From positions 496,001 to 560,000 of the forward strand of contig CAMEBF010000001.1 of assembly GCA_945912145.1 (NCBI GenBank): a stretch of 64,000 bases of DNA, in the 5' to 3' direction. Position numbers and translations under genes: made by a program. The DNA comes from an uncultured Clostridia bacterium. GTDB lineage: Bacteria; Bacillota; Clostridia; Oscillospirales; Acutalibacteraceae. Shown piece by piece: positions 1 through 8,409 of this stretch. Position 1 is the stretch's first letter, and each line of letters starts with the position of its first letter. Below the pieces are notes generated by a model that worked only from the letters and a program-made list of their open reading frames with translations, did not search any database and was not told the origin of the DNA.

Positions 1-567
1 CCCGATCAGCATTTTACGCTTATTGAGGAGAACGGAACGTCGGCGATTCTCAGCTCACATGATTTGTGCTGTATTGATTTTCTTGACGAAATCGCAAAAG
101 CCGGCGTGAAGTCTTTCAAAATTGAGGGTCGCATGAAATCACCGTATTATGTGGCGACGGTTGTCAACGCCTACCGTCAGCGAATGGACGGCTCGGCAAG
201 CCTCGATACGCTGAAAAATGAGCTGGAATGCGCCAGTCACCGACCGTATTCATCGGGATTCTATTACGGCACGCTGCGCTATGATCCCAATAACGACGGG
301 CTCTACCGCCAGAGCTGCCAGTTCATCGGCATCGTGAAGGAAGAAGATACCGACGGACGCTGGTTCGTGGAAATGCGGAACCGCTTCTCCGTCGGCGATA
401 CGCTGGAGATTCTCTCCCCTTACTCTTCGGGCAAATCCTTTACCGTCGAAAGCATCATCGATAAGGACGGCAATGAACGCGAAACCGCGCACCTGCCGCA
501 GGAGATTCTCAGCGTCGCCTGTCCCGAAACACTCTATGTAGGCGATATTCTTCGCAAGAGATTATAA
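1..567 (+). CDS. U32 family peptidase-like protein, C-terminal part (truncated by window edge)
   Basis: The reading frame is open from base 1 to the TAA at 565-567, so 188 C-terminal residues are visible and the start lies outside. The stretch SFKIEGRMKS followed by YYVATVVNAYR is the hallmark of the collagenase-like U32 family. In Firmicutes these proteins (YrrN/YrrO, TrhP) work in prephenate-dependent hydroxylation of uridine 34 in tRNAs, and RlhA-type relatives act on 23S rRNA. The last 90 residues look like the small beta-barrel C-terminal domain of the longer subtype (FIGIVKEE, VGDTLEI, YVGDILRKR). Family membership is clear, but the substrate (tRNA, rRNA or protein) cannot be decided from this fragment. 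A strong terminator follows 15 bases after the stop. Confidence 0.85.
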   Translation, partial: PDQHFTLIEENGTSAILSSHDLCCIDFLDEIAKAGVKSFKIEGRMKSPYYVATVVNAYRQRMDGSASLDTLKNELECASHRPYSSGFYYGTLRYDPNNDGLYRQSCQFIGIVKEEDTDGRWFVEMRNRFSVGDTLEILSPYSSGKSFTVESIIDKDGNERETAHLPQEILSVACPETLYVGDILRKRL

Positions 568-581
568 ACTACATAATATTA

Positions 582-624
582 AGACTGCATCAGACTGGAA
601 AAAGTTCTGACGCAGTCTTTCTTA
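582..624 (+). terminator. Intrinsic terminator after the U32 gene
   Basis: A 13-bp arm AGACTGCATCAGA (582-594) pairs with TCTGACGCAGTCT (606-618) with a single A/C mismatch, followed by TTCTT. It closes the transcript of the U32-family gene. Confidence 0.85.
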
Positions 625-702
625 TATGTTAAAAACCTGGATATTGAGCCCTGTTAAACTCGCAAGATCTCATGAGATACCGGATTATGATATATTTTCG
701 TA

Positions 703-740
703 TCAAAAAAAACTCCGATTGGCATCGGAGCATTTTTTTT
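703..740. terminator. Bidirectional intrinsic terminator
   Basis: Arms CTCCGAT (713-719) and ATCGGAG (724-730) are flanked by eight A on the left and eight T on the right, so it can stop transcription from either side. Its main client is the minus-strand gene ending at 739. The rest of 625-702 shows no gene. Confidence 0.85.
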
Positions 741-1185
741 AATCTTGATTGATAAGATAGTTCAAATAGATTTGTTGTAAGTCCTCTTTTGTTTTAGATG
801 ATGACCATGATTCGCCATATAATGCACCAACACGATAACGAATTTCATCCCAACTATCCATAGCTATAAAAGAATGCTCGGAAACATAGTAGCAATCTTC
901 ACGAAGAAGTGCTGCACTTGTAAATTGACTTGTCTTCCCAACATATCTTGCAATAAAGACTGTATTTCCATTATATTCCCCGAACTCAACACTATTGCAA
1001 TCAAGATCGTCAAAACCAGAACTGACCTTTTGCCATGTTGATTTATGCTCCCAGATCGTGTCGATCATATTTTCTTCTTTCGCTGTTAATTCTCTTGTAT
1101 TCTGATCCGCATAACAGTCGGAAAGAGTCCCGAAAACTCCCATAATAAGAAGGATCATAACGATTTTGCGGGATACTGATTTCAT
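739..1185 (-). CDS. Secreted protein of unknown function (148 aa)
   Basis: I do not recognise this gene. It starts at an ATG preceded by AAGGAG with 8-base spacing. Residues 1-26 form a signal peptide (basic SRK, hydrophobic IVMILLIMGVFGTL, likely cleavage after CYA). The Cys in LSDC is not in a good lipobox, because Asp precedes it. The remaining 120 residues are soluble and acidic, with several aromatics and no known motif; a pattern of WEH, FDDLD and DSWDEIRYRVGALYGESW is visible. Base composition is clearly more A+T-rich than the neighbouring iol genes, which suggests later acquisition. It is transcribed alone, divergently from the broken XRE regulator at 1221, and ends in a bidirectional terminator. 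Confidence 0.7.
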   Translation of the reverse strand: MKSVSRKIVMILLIMGVFGTLSDCYADQNTRELTAKEENMIDTIWEHKSTWQKVSSGFDDLDCNSVEFGEYNGNTVFIARYVGKTSQFTSAALLREDCYYVSEHSFIAMDSWDEIRYRVGALYGESWSSSKTKEDLQQIYLNYLINQD

Positions 1186-1220
1186 ACGGTATTCTCCTTG
1201 TCAATATCAAAGATGATGTG

Positions 1221-1444
1221 ATGCAATTGAGGATAAAAGAACTTCGGAAAGAGAGAAAATTGACGCAGTTACAGATGCAAATGCAAACAGGGATCGATCA
1301 GGCGTTGATTTCAAAATTTGAAAGCGGAGAACGTGTTCCGCCTACGGAAACGCTGATACCTCTTGCGGATTTTTTTGATACCAGTATGATTATATCATGG
1401 GACGGACAGATGAGAAAAAAGCCTATCCAAAATCGAAAACATGA
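1221..1444 (+). pseudogene. XRE-family helix-turn-helix regulator, frameshifted near 1388
   Basis: The first 56 codons encode a typical Cro/CI-type HTH (IKELRKERKLTQLQMQMQTG, then ALISKFESGERVPP and TLIPLADFFDTSM). After ATG at 1386-1388 the frame breaks. Adding one G there restores DYIMGRTDEKKAYPKSKT and a TGA at 1442-1444, exactly the conserved end of small XRE repressors. As written, the frame instead runs into an unrelated tail and stops at 1502. A one-base deletion, or a sequencing error, therefore removes the conserved end of the domain. A GTG codon at 1218 is an alternative start. The gene faces away from the secreted orphan at 739-1185, which it may once have controlled. Confidence 0.75.
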
Positions 1445-1445
1445 C

Positions 1446-1490
1446 AAAAACAGACGGCAAAAGCAAAGGCTCTGCCGTCTGATTCATTTT
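1446..1490. terminator. Terminator at the end of the inositol operon
   Basis: Perfect 9-bp arms CAGACGGCA (1451-1459) and TGCCGTCTG (1473-1481). On the minus strand the hairpin is followed by TTTTTG, so it ends the iol transcript just after iolG. On the plus strand it is followed by ATTCATTTT and can also end the XRE transcript. Confidence 0.85.
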
Positions 1491-1495
1491 AAGAA

Positions 1496-2506
1496 TTATT
1501 GAATTTCCGAAAGCTTGACAGGTCTGTGCTCCGCGACGGATTTTTTCGCTGCAAGGCCAATCTTGACAGACTGCATACCGGCGTGAATGCCGACCGGCAC
1601 GTCCTTATCGTTCTCAATCGCGTCTACAAACTGGCAGACTTCCTCCGTGAAAGACTGCATATAACGCTCAAGGAAGAAGAACAGCGGTTTCTCTCCCGTT
1701 ACGCCGTTTTCGTCGGCGATGATCGCGGTGGAAAGTGTGTCGTTTGATGTCGCAACCATACCCTTCGAGCCGAAGACCTCCGCTCTCTGGTCATAACCGT
1801 AAGCGGCTCTTCTCGAGTTGTCGATGACGCAGAGCGCGCCGTTCGTCATCTTCATGGTGATGATCGCGGTATCAACATCGCCCTGTTCGCCGATCGCAGG
1901 ATCAACCAGAACGGCGGACTGGACATACACTTCCTCGACGTCGCTGTCAACGAGGAATGTCGCCATGTCGAAATCGTGGATCGTCATATCCAGGAACATA
2001 CCGCCGGAAACCTTTATGTATGCCGGATTGGGCGGCTCGGGATCACGCGACGTGATCTTGACGATATGGGGCTGACCGATGCGTCCCGCATCAACTGCAC
2101 GGCGGATCGCGGCAAAATCGTGGTCAAAACGGCGGTTGAAACCGACCTGGAATTTCAGATTCTTACCCTTGAGCGCGTCTGCGACGGCCTGAATTTTCTC
2201 AATCGAATGATCGACGGGCTTTTCGCAGAATACGTGCTTGCCCGCATTGATCGCTTCGACGGAAATGGAAGAATGCGTGTCTGTTGAGGAACAGACCATA
2301 ACGGCGTCGATGTCGGGATCGGCAAGGATTTCTTTATAATCCTTCGTCACCTTTTCAACACCCATGCCTTTGATAAAGGCCTCTGTTTCCTCATTCATAA
2401 AGGGGTCAGCTACCGCCTTGACAACCGCGTTCTTGACGTGGTATGTAATGGACTGCAGATGAACCTTGCCGATGCGTCCCGCACCGATAATGCCGATATT
2501 TACCAT
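1496..2506 (-). CDS. iolG: myo-Inositol 2-dehydrogenase
   Basis: NAD-dependent oxidation of myo-inositol to scyllo-inosose, the first step of inositol catabolism in the cytoplasm. The 336-residue product matches the family length. An N-terminal Rossmann fold shows GIIGAGRIGKVH (residues 4-15); CEKPVDHS contains the conserved EKP lysine, and the catalytic region reads DMTIHDFDMATFLV. The start at 2506 is chosen because a GAAAGGAG-type ribosome binding site lies just upstream and the protein then begins directly with the Rossmann strand; the frame is open 12 codons further. It is the last gene of the operon, 47 bases after iolA, and its stop abuts the terminator at 1451-1481. The related scyllo-inositol dehydrogenases are the main alternative, but context favours IolG. 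Confidence 0.92.
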   Translation of the reverse strand: MVNIGIIGAGRIGKVHLQSITYHVKNAVVKAVADPFMNEETEAFIKGMGVEKVTKDYKEILADPDIDAVMVCSSTDTHSSISVEAINAGKHVFCEKPVDHSIEKIQAVADALKGKNLKFQVGFNRRFDHDFAAIRRAVDAGRIGQPHIVKITSRDPEPPNPAYIKVSGGMFLDMTIHDFDMATFLVDSDVEEVYVQSAVLVDPAIGEQGDVDTAIITMKMTNGALCVIDNSRRAAYGYDQRAEVFGSKGMVATSNDTLSTAIIADENGVTGEKPLFFFLERYMQSFTEEVCQFVDAIENDKDVPVGIHAGMQSVKIGLAAKKSVAEHRPVKLSEIQ

Positions 2507-2553
2507 TATGTTTCTCCTTTCACACTTGCGGGAGTGCCGCAAGAATATCCCGA

Positions 2554-4062
2554 TTAAATTGTGCCGTCCCAGGTGCTGACTTCGAGCGCCTTTTTCTCCT
2601 CTTCGGAGAACCAGTGCGTCGTGACGGCTTTGCTTTCCGTATAGAAACGGTATGCGTCTTTACCGAGGCAATGCAAATCGCCGAAGAAAGACTGCTTATG
2701 ACCCGAGAACGGGAAGAAGCCGATGGGTACGGGAATGCCGACGTTGATGCCGACCTGACCGCCGTGGGTATGACGCGCAAACTCTCTGGCGTAGAAGCCG
2801 CTCTGCGTATAAATGACGGAGCCGTTCGCATAAGGATTCGCGTTCATAATGGCGAGACCTTCCTCAAAATTCTTGCAACGTTTGATGCAAAGAACGGGAC
2901 CGAAAACTTCATCTCTGCCGATGGTCATATCTTCCGTTACATGATCGAAGATCGTGGGGCCGACGAAATAGCCGTTTTCATAGCCCTCAACCTTGCAGTT
3001 TCTGCCGTCGAGAACCAAGGTTGCTCCCTCTGCGACACCTTTGTCGATATCCGCGATGACTTCGTCGTAATGCTTCTTATAGGTGATGGGACCGAGCTTG
3101 GAATCCTTTTCCCATGAGGGGCCGACCTTGATTTTGGACGCCTGCTTTTTCAGCTCGGCAACAAATTTATCGGCAATGCTCTCCTCAACAACACAGCAGG
3201 ACAGAGCCATGCAGCGCTGACCAGCGCAGCCGTAAGCGGAGTTGATAACGCCGGCAACGGTTCTCTCAAGTGCGCAATCCTCCATAACGAGAGCGTGATT
3301 CTTCGCCTGGCAAAGCGCCTGGCAGCGTTTTCCGGCTGCGGCTGCTTTCTGATAAATTTTAAGACCGACAGGCGTAGAACCGACAAACGTCACGCCGACA
3401 ACATCGGGGTGCTCGAGAATCGTGTCAATCTCATTGCGCGAGCAAGTGACAACGTTGATGACGCCGTCGGGAACGCCGGCTTCTTTATAAATCTTGGCAA
3501 GGAGCATCGCCGTTTTCGGCGTCAGAGAGGCCGCTTTGAGAACCATTGTATTGCCACAGGCAATGCAGGTGGGTGCCATCCAACCGAACGGGATCATCGC
3601 CGGGAAGTTGACGGGAACGATTCCGGCGAAAACGCCGAGCGGCTCGCGATATTTGACGGTATCGTAGCCCTTGGAAGCATCCATAATGCTCTCGCCCATC
3701 ATCAGAGAGGGCACCTGTGTGGCAAGCTCCGTTCCCTCTTTCGCTTTGAGAACGTCACCCTCAGCCTCCGACCAGACCTTGCCGTTTTCGCAGGCAACGG
3801 ACATTGTCAGCTCTTCCATATGCTCCATGATCAGATCACGGATTTTATACATGATCTGTGCTCTTTTCACAGCCGGTGTGCCGCTCCAGCCCGGGAACGC
3901 CGCTTTGGCTGCCGCGATCGCTTCGAGAACCTCGTCGTTCGTGCAGCAGGGTGCCTGACCGGTCACTTCGCCGGTGCTGGGATTGTGCAGATCGTACCAG
4001 ACTTCGGTCTTCGAGTCCTTAAACTCGCCGTTTACAAAATACTGTAATTTTTCAATTGCCAT
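2554..4062 (-). CDS. iolA: Malonate/methylmalonate-semialdehyde dehydrogenase (CoA-acylating)
   Basis: Converts malonate semialdehyde, the end product of inositol breakdown, to acetyl-CoA, CO2 and NADH. At 502 residues it has the full ALDH-superfamily length. Visible are the NAD-binding GVTFVGSTPVG segment, the MmsA-like substitution QAKNHALVMEDC near the general-base region, and the catalytic cysteine in GCAGQRCMAL (about residue 285). MmsA/IolA enzymes make acyl-CoA rather than free acid, and the motif set fits that branch. Ribosome binding site AAGGAGA is present. It sits between iolE and iolG, as in many Firmicutes iol operons. Confidence 0.93.
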   Translation of the reverse strand: MAIEKLQYFVNGEFKDSKTEVWYDLHNPSTGEVTGQAPCCTNDEVLEAIAAAKAAFPGWSGTPAVKRAQIMYKIRDLIMEHMEELTMSVACENGKVWSEAEGDVLKAKEGTELATQVPSLMMGESIMDASKGYDTVKYREPLGVFAGIVPVNFPAMIPFGWMAPTCIACGNTMVLKAASLTPKTAMLLAKIYKEAGVPDGVINVVTCSRNEIDTILEHPDVVGVTFVGSTPVGLKIYQKAAAAGKRCQALCQAKNHALVMEDCALERTVAGVINSAYGCAGQRCMALSCCVVEESIADKFVAELKKQASKIKVGPSWEKDSKLGPITYKKHYDEVIADIDKGVAEGATLVLDGRNCKVEGYENGYFVGPTIFDHVTEDMTIGRDEVFGPVLCIKRCKNFEEGLAIMNANPYANGSVIYTQSGFYAREFARHTHGGQVGINVGIPVPIGFFPFSGHKQSFFGDLHCLGKDAYRFYTESKAVTTHWFSEEEKKALEVSTWDGTI

Positions 4063-4091
4063 ATTGCTCTGTCTCCTTTATGTTTCCGGAA

Positions 4092-4991
4092 TTAAAGTCC
4101 TGTTTTTTCCGCGATATATTTTCTCGCTTTGACCGCGTATTCAAAGGGATTGGCTTTCGCCGGATCCTGTTCGGCTTCGACGAGTACATAGCCCTCATAA
4201 TCATTTTCGGCGAGAACATCGAAAATCGGTTCAAAATCAATCGCACCGTCGCCGGGAACGGTAAACGTACCCATTCTGACGCCCTCTAAGAAGCTCAGAT
4301 GATTCTTCTTGACCTCGGCGACCACTTCGGGACGGATGTCTTTCAGGTGGACGTGTTTGATTCTCTTGACGTATTTTTTGAGCACCGCCATATAGTCCTC
4401 ACCGCAATAGGCAAGATGACCGGAATCAAAGAGCAGATTGAACAGCTCGGGATCGGTGTTTTCCATCAGGCGGTCAATCTCGGCGGCAGTCTGTACAACG
4501 GTTCCCATGTGATGATGGAACGTCAGCGTGATGCCCATATCTTTCGCGACCTTGCCGAGCTTATTCAGGCCTGTGCAAAGTCTGTCCCACTCTTCGTCGT
4601 TCATGACATATTTGTCGTCGAAAATGGATTTATCCGTACCCTGAATGGAGTGTCCCTGTTCGGAAACGCCGACGACCTTCGCGCCCATCGCTTTCAGGAA
4701 CGTGATATGCTCAATAAAGGCTTTCTCCGTCTCCTCATACGGTTTTGTGGTCAGGAACGTCGAGAACCAGGCGTTGCAGATCTGTATGCCGCGAATATCC
4801 AGATATTTGTGGAGTTCCGCGGGATCTTTCGGGTATTTGTTGCCGACTTCGCAGCCCGTAAAGCCTGCAAGAGCCATTTCCGAAACACACTGCTGGAAGG
4901 TGTTTTCCGCGCCTAAATCCGGGAGATCGTCATTTGTCCACGCGATGGGAGCAATGCCGAGTTTTACTTTGTTTTTGTCAAGCATCATCAA
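4092..4991 (-). CDS. iolE: myo-Inosose-2 dehydratase
   Basis: Dehydrates scyllo-inosose to 3D-(3,5/4)-trihydroxycyclohexane-1,2-dione. The 299-residue product is a TIM barrel of the xylose-isomerase-like/AP endonuclease 2 superfamily. Metal-ligand candidates are visible in [29 protein letters not shown] and VEAEQDPA. Its start overlaps the iolD stop by 4 bases (ATGA), with GAGGAAA upstream, so translation is probably coupled. The order iolD-iolE-iolA-iolG supports the assignment. Confidence 0.94.
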   Translation of the reverse strand: MMMLDKNKVKLGIAPIAWTNDDLPDLGAENTFQQCVSEMALAGFTGCEVGNKYPKDPAELHKYLDIRGIQICNAWFSTFLTTKPYEETEKAFIEHITFLKAMGAKVVGVSEQGHSIQGTDKSIFDDKYVMNDEEWDRLCTGLNKLGKVAKDMGITLTFHHHMGTVVQTAAEIDRLMENTDPELFNLLFDSGHLAYCGEDYMAVLKKYVKRIKHVHLKDIRPEVVAEVKKNHLSFLEGVRMGTFTVPGDGAIDFEPIFDVLAENDYEGYVLVEAEQDPAKANPFEYAVKARKYIAEKTGL

Positions 4992-6904
4992 TATTTCCTC
5001 GCTTTTTTCAAATTTTCTGCTTTATTTTTGTAGGCTTCCCGAACGCTTTCACTCTCGGAGACCGACGCGACGCCGACATTCCACCAAGCGTCGTAGCCGT
5101 CCGTCATGGACTTCGGAAGAACCTTAATATCAATCAGAGTGGAGACCGTCTGCTTTTTGCTGTCCTCAAGCGCAGCGGCAAGCTCTTCGAGCGTTCTCGC
5201 GGTATAGGTTTTAACGCCGTAACCGGCGGCGCACGCCGCAAAGTCGATCGGGATCAGATCGCCCAAAAGCTGCCCGTTTTCATCACGTTTCCGGAACTCC
5301 GTCGCAAGATTGCCGATACCGTTGCTCATCTGAAGATTGTTGATGCAGCCGAATCCGGCGTTGTCAAAGAGCATGACGTTGATCTTCGCGCCCTCCTGAA
5401 TCGAAGTCACAAGCTCGCTGTGAAGCATCAGGTAACTGCCGTCTCCGCAGAACGCATAGACCTCACGGTCGGGCATCGCAAGCTTGGAACCGAACGCGCC
5501 GGCGATCTCATAACCCATGCAGGAATAGCCGTATTCCATGTTATAGGTATAGAGAATTTCCGTCGTCCACATTCTCTGCATACAGCCGGGAAGACTGCCG
5601 GCGGCACCGACTGCAACGGCGTTTTCGTCGATGTGGTTGCGGATATAGGCAAGAGCCTGCGTCTGCGTCAGAGCAGAACCGGTCATCTTGATAAACTCCG
5701 GAATCGTCGCTTCGTAACGAGCCTTGATCAGCGGCTCGAAATTCTCATCGACGGCATAATTCGTCAGGCGTTCCATTTCCTTATCCCAATCGGCTTTGGC
5801 GTTGTCAAACTCATCCGTATAAGCGGAACAATAGCCCTTCGCCATAAGAGCGGCGGTGAGCTGTTCGAGACACTTTTTCGCGTCGCCGACCGCCTTGACC
5901 GCGCCGAGCTTATAAGCGTCGAAACGCGACGTATTGATCGTGACGATCTTCGTTTCGGGATAGAGCGATTTGGACGCCGTGGTGAAATCGGAAAATCTCG
6001 TACCGACGCCGATGATACAATCGGCATTTCTCGCAATGGTGTTGCCGGAGGAATTGCCCGTCACGCCGACGCCGCCCATATTATAACGGCAGGAAGCAGG
6101 CGTCGCGCTCTTGCCGGACTGCGTTTCGCCGTATGGAATGTTAAATTTCTCGCAGAAATCCATGAGCGTCTGACCGGCTTCCGAATAGCGGACGCCGCCG
6201 CCGCAGATGACCATCGGCTTTTCGGACGATGCGATAACTGCGGCAATATCCTCAATCTCCTCTTCGGGAGCGGAAACTCTTGTAATTCTATGTACGCGCT
6301 TGCGGAAAAATTCCTCGGGGAAATCATAAGCTTCACCCTCGACATCCTGACACAGCGAGATGCAGACCGCACCGGCATTCGACGGATCGGTCAGGGCGCG
6401 CATGGCGTTGATCATCGCAGACATCAGGTGTTCGGGACGCGCGATTCTGTCCCAGTAACGGCAAACGGGCTTGTAGGCATCGTTCGTCGTGATCGTGAGG
6501 GACTGGGACTGTTCAAACTGCTGGAGAACGGGGTCGGGCTGACGGGTGGAAAACGTATCCGCAGGAAAAAGAAGCAGAGGAATATGATTGACCGTCGCGG
6601 TCGCCGCCGCCGTTACCATATTGGCAGCTCCCGGACCGATCGAAGACGCACAGGCAATGATGCGTCGTCTGTTATTCTGCTTGGCATACGCTGTCGCGGC
6701 GTGCGCCATTCCCTGCTCGTTCTTTCCCTGATAGACGCGAAGTCCGCCGGGATTTTCATCGAGCGCCTGTCCTAAACCGACGACAATGCCGTGACCGAAC
6801 ACGGTAAAAATGCCATCGACGAATTTATTCTCTTTTCCGTCGAACGAGACGTACTGATTGTCTAAAAATTTCACAAGTGCCTGCGCTGTTGTCATAACGG
6901 GCAT
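4988..6904 (-). CDS. iolD: 3D-(3,5/4)-trihydroxycyclohexane-1,2-dione hydrolase (ThDP-dependent)
   Basis: Hydrolytic ring opening in inositol catabolism, giving 5-deoxy-D-glucuronate. The 638-residue product has the three-domain acetolactate-synthase-like architecture. The N-terminal pyrimidine-binding region carries [15 protein letters not shown] with the conserved Glu, the central domain carries [13 protein letters not shown], and the C-terminal diphosphate-binding motif is [11 protein letters not shown]-like ([11 protein letters not shown]) followed by NVMLFDN. The start has a near-perfect AAGGAGGT site. It lies 12 bases after iolB and overlaps iolE by 4 bases. Confidence 0.95.
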   Translation of the reverse strand: MPVMTTAQALVKFLDNQYVSFDGKENKFVDGIFTVFGHGIVVGLGQALDENPGGLRVYQGKNEQGMAHAATAYAKQNNRRRIIACASSIGPGAANMVTAAATATVNHIPLLLFPADTFSTRQPDPVLQQFEQSQSLTITTNDAYKPVCRYWDRIARPEHLMSAMINAMRALTDPSNAGAVCISLCQDVEGEAYDFPEEFFRKRVHRITRVSAPEEEIEDIAAVIASSEKPMVICGGGVRYSEAGQTLMDFCEKFNIPYGETQSGKSATPASCRYNMGGVGVTGNSSGNTIARNADCIIGVGTRFSDFTTASKSLYPETKIVTINTSRFDAYKLGAVKAVGDAKKCLEQLTAALMAKGYCSAYTDEFDNAKADWDKEMERLTNYAVDENFEPLIKARYEATIPEFIKMTGSALTQTQALAYIRNHIDENAVAVGAAGSLPGCMQRMWTTEILYTYNMEYGYSCMGYEIAGAFGSKLAMPDREVYAFCGDGSYLMLHSELVTSIQEGAKINVMLFDNAGFGCINNLQMSNGIGNLATEFRKRDENGQLLGDLIPIDFAACAAGYGVKTYTARTLEELAAALEDSKKQTVSTLIDIKVLPKSMTDGYDAWWNVGVASVSESESVREAYKNKAENLKKARKY

Positions 6905-6916
6905 AAAAGTACCTCC

Positions 6917-7690
6917 TTAATCGGCTTTGATAAGCCATTCATGTTCCGGGGAAACGATTCTTGTGGTTTTGTACCAGGGGTCGCCGTCAAGGTGGCGAAT
7001 CATCCAGACATAGTACATGGTATAGCCGGGCGCGACGACCTGCTCATGATCCTGACCGTTGTTAATGGTGCAGTAGGAACTGTCTACACTCTTGTAAACG
7101 TCGTCGCCGTTGAAGCACGCGCCGAAGCCCTGCGGTTTATCGAAACGATAATAGTAGACCTCCGGCTGCGGATGATGATGCGGCGGATAGCTCGACCAGC
7201 GTCCCGGCTGATTAAAGACCTCGCCCATCACCATATTGGAATACGGCGCGTTATCTGGGTCAAACATGGTGGAAACAACACGATGACCTGCGCCGTCCCA
7301 CTGGCCCTTGCCGAACTCCTGATAGAGACACGTTTCCGGCGTATAGAAAACGGGAGCAAATTCCTTTTCATTATCCGTCTGCTGCACCAAGATTTCGCTG
7401 TCTTTTACGGCGGTGACGGTGAATGCGGTGTTTTTGGCAACGTGAAGACAATAAGGTTTCTTTTCAAACGGATCCTTACGGCTGCCTGTTTGCTCACAGT
7501 CTCCCCAACGGAACGTCACTTCGCCGGCAACTAAAAGAACGGCGGTTTCGTTCCGATCGTCACAAACGGAAACAGACTCCCCTGCTTTCAGGTATTTTAC
7601 CTTGATCGTCATGAGCATATCGGCGTTTTTGCCGTTCATTTCACAGAGCACCTTTTCGTTCTGTTCATTGAGAATGGGTACTTCAAACAT
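6917..7690 (-). CDS. iolB: 5-Deoxy-glucuronate isomerase
   Basis: Isomerises 5-deoxy-D-glucuronate to 2-deoxy-5-keto-D-gluconate. The 257-residue bicupin-like protein has the metal-binding motif YPPHHHPQPEVYYYRF (about residues 170-185), characteristic of IolB, with a second cupin-like repeat N-terminal to it (VRVAGEVTFRWG-like segment reading LLVAGEVTFRWGD). It lies between the ydcF-like gene and iolD. Length and motif agree with the family. Confidence 0.94.
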   Translation of the reverse strand: MFEVPILNEQNEKVLCEMNGKNADMLMTIKVKYLKAGESVSVCDDRNETAVLLVAGEVTFRWGDCEQTGSRKDPFEKKPYCLHVAKNTAFTVTAVKDSEILVQQTDNEKEFAPVFYTPETCLYQEFGKGQWDGAGHRVVSTMFDPDNAPYSNMVMGEVFNQPGRWSSYPPHHHPQPEVYYYRFDKPQGFGACFNGDDVYKSVDSSYCTINNGQDHEQVVAPGYTMYYVWMIRHLDGDPWYKTTRIVSPEHEWLIKAD

Positions 7691-7704
7691 AACGCATCTT
7701 CCTT

Positions 7705-8409
7705 TCAGGCTTTATCGTTCGTGCTGTCGCCGTTACCGTTAATCGGAATCGCTTCGCCGAGATATGTCGGAGACGGGTGCAGACGAACATAGAGAAAATC
7801 TTTATTTCTGGCTAAAAATTCACGCAGGGTATTGAAAATATTGGTGTCTGCGGCATAGGGACGCAGTTGGGCATCGACGCCGTAGGCCTCAAGACCAAGA
7901 CTGCGCGCGACGTAAATCGCACGGTAAAGATGATATTTCTGCGATACGATGATGATCTTCTTCGCGCAGAAAACCTCTTTGGCGCGATACATGGATTCGT
8001 AGGTTGAAAAACCGGCGTGATCCATAAAAATATCCGCAGAGGGAACACCTTCCTTTTTGGCGTAATTCTTCATGGCGTTGACCTCGTCGTAATCTTCACG
8101 TCCGTGATCGCCGCTCATCAGAATTTTCGGGGACGCGCCCTTTTCATAAAGCGAAATACCCGTTTTGACGCGGTCTTCGAGCATATGACTGAGCGTTTCC
8201 CCATGAACGCCTGCGCCGAGAACGAGAATACAGTCCGTATTCCCAAGAGCAGCCGCTTCGTCAGACGTCAGGATATACTTGCCCGAGGACGAACGGATAT
8301 AGGCATCCACCGCGACGGCGTAGATGCCGACACACAGGCAAAGAACCGCAATAACGCTCAGCGTGATCTTCATAATTTTACCTATTTTGCATTGCAGAGC
8401 GCGGCTCAT
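7705..8409 (-). CDS. YdcF/SanA-like DUF218 membrane-anchored protein inside the iol operon
   Basis: A 234-residue protein with one N-terminal membrane anchor (ITLSVIAVLCLCVGIYAVAV) and a DUF218 domain outside: DCILVLGAGVHG, ILMSGDHG, STYESMYRAKE and IIVSQKYHLYRAIYVAR are the conserved blocks of the SanA branch. SanA and YdcF proteins act in envelope barrier function in enterobacteria; the reaction is unknown. The ATG overlaps the iolC stop by 4 bases. An alternative ATG at 8373, with AGGT upstream, would give a more usual short N-terminus. It is not a known part of inositol catabolism and its place between iolC and iolB is odd. Confidence 0.85.
   Translation of the reverse strand: MSRALQCKIGKIMKITLSVIAVLCLCVGIYAVAVDAYIRSSSGKYILTSDEAAALGNTDCILVLGAGVHGETLSHMLEDRVKTGISLYEKGASPKILMSGDHGREDYDEVNAMKNYAKKEGVPSADIFMDHAGFSTYESMYRAKEVFCAKKIIIVSQKYHLYRAIYVARSLGLEAYGVDAQLRPYAADTNIFNTLREFLARNKDFLYVRLHPSPTYLGEAIPINGNGDSTNDKA

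Noticed and set aside
739-1185. Lipoprotein signal in the secreted orphan
   Set aside because: The only Cys near the signal peptide is preceded by Asp (LSDC), which does not fit a lipobox.
4934-6775. Open frame of 613 codons antisense to iolD
   Set aside because: It mirrors iolD codon by codon (third-position G/C bias opens the opposite frame), has no ribosome binding site and shows no family motif; iolD is motif-complete.
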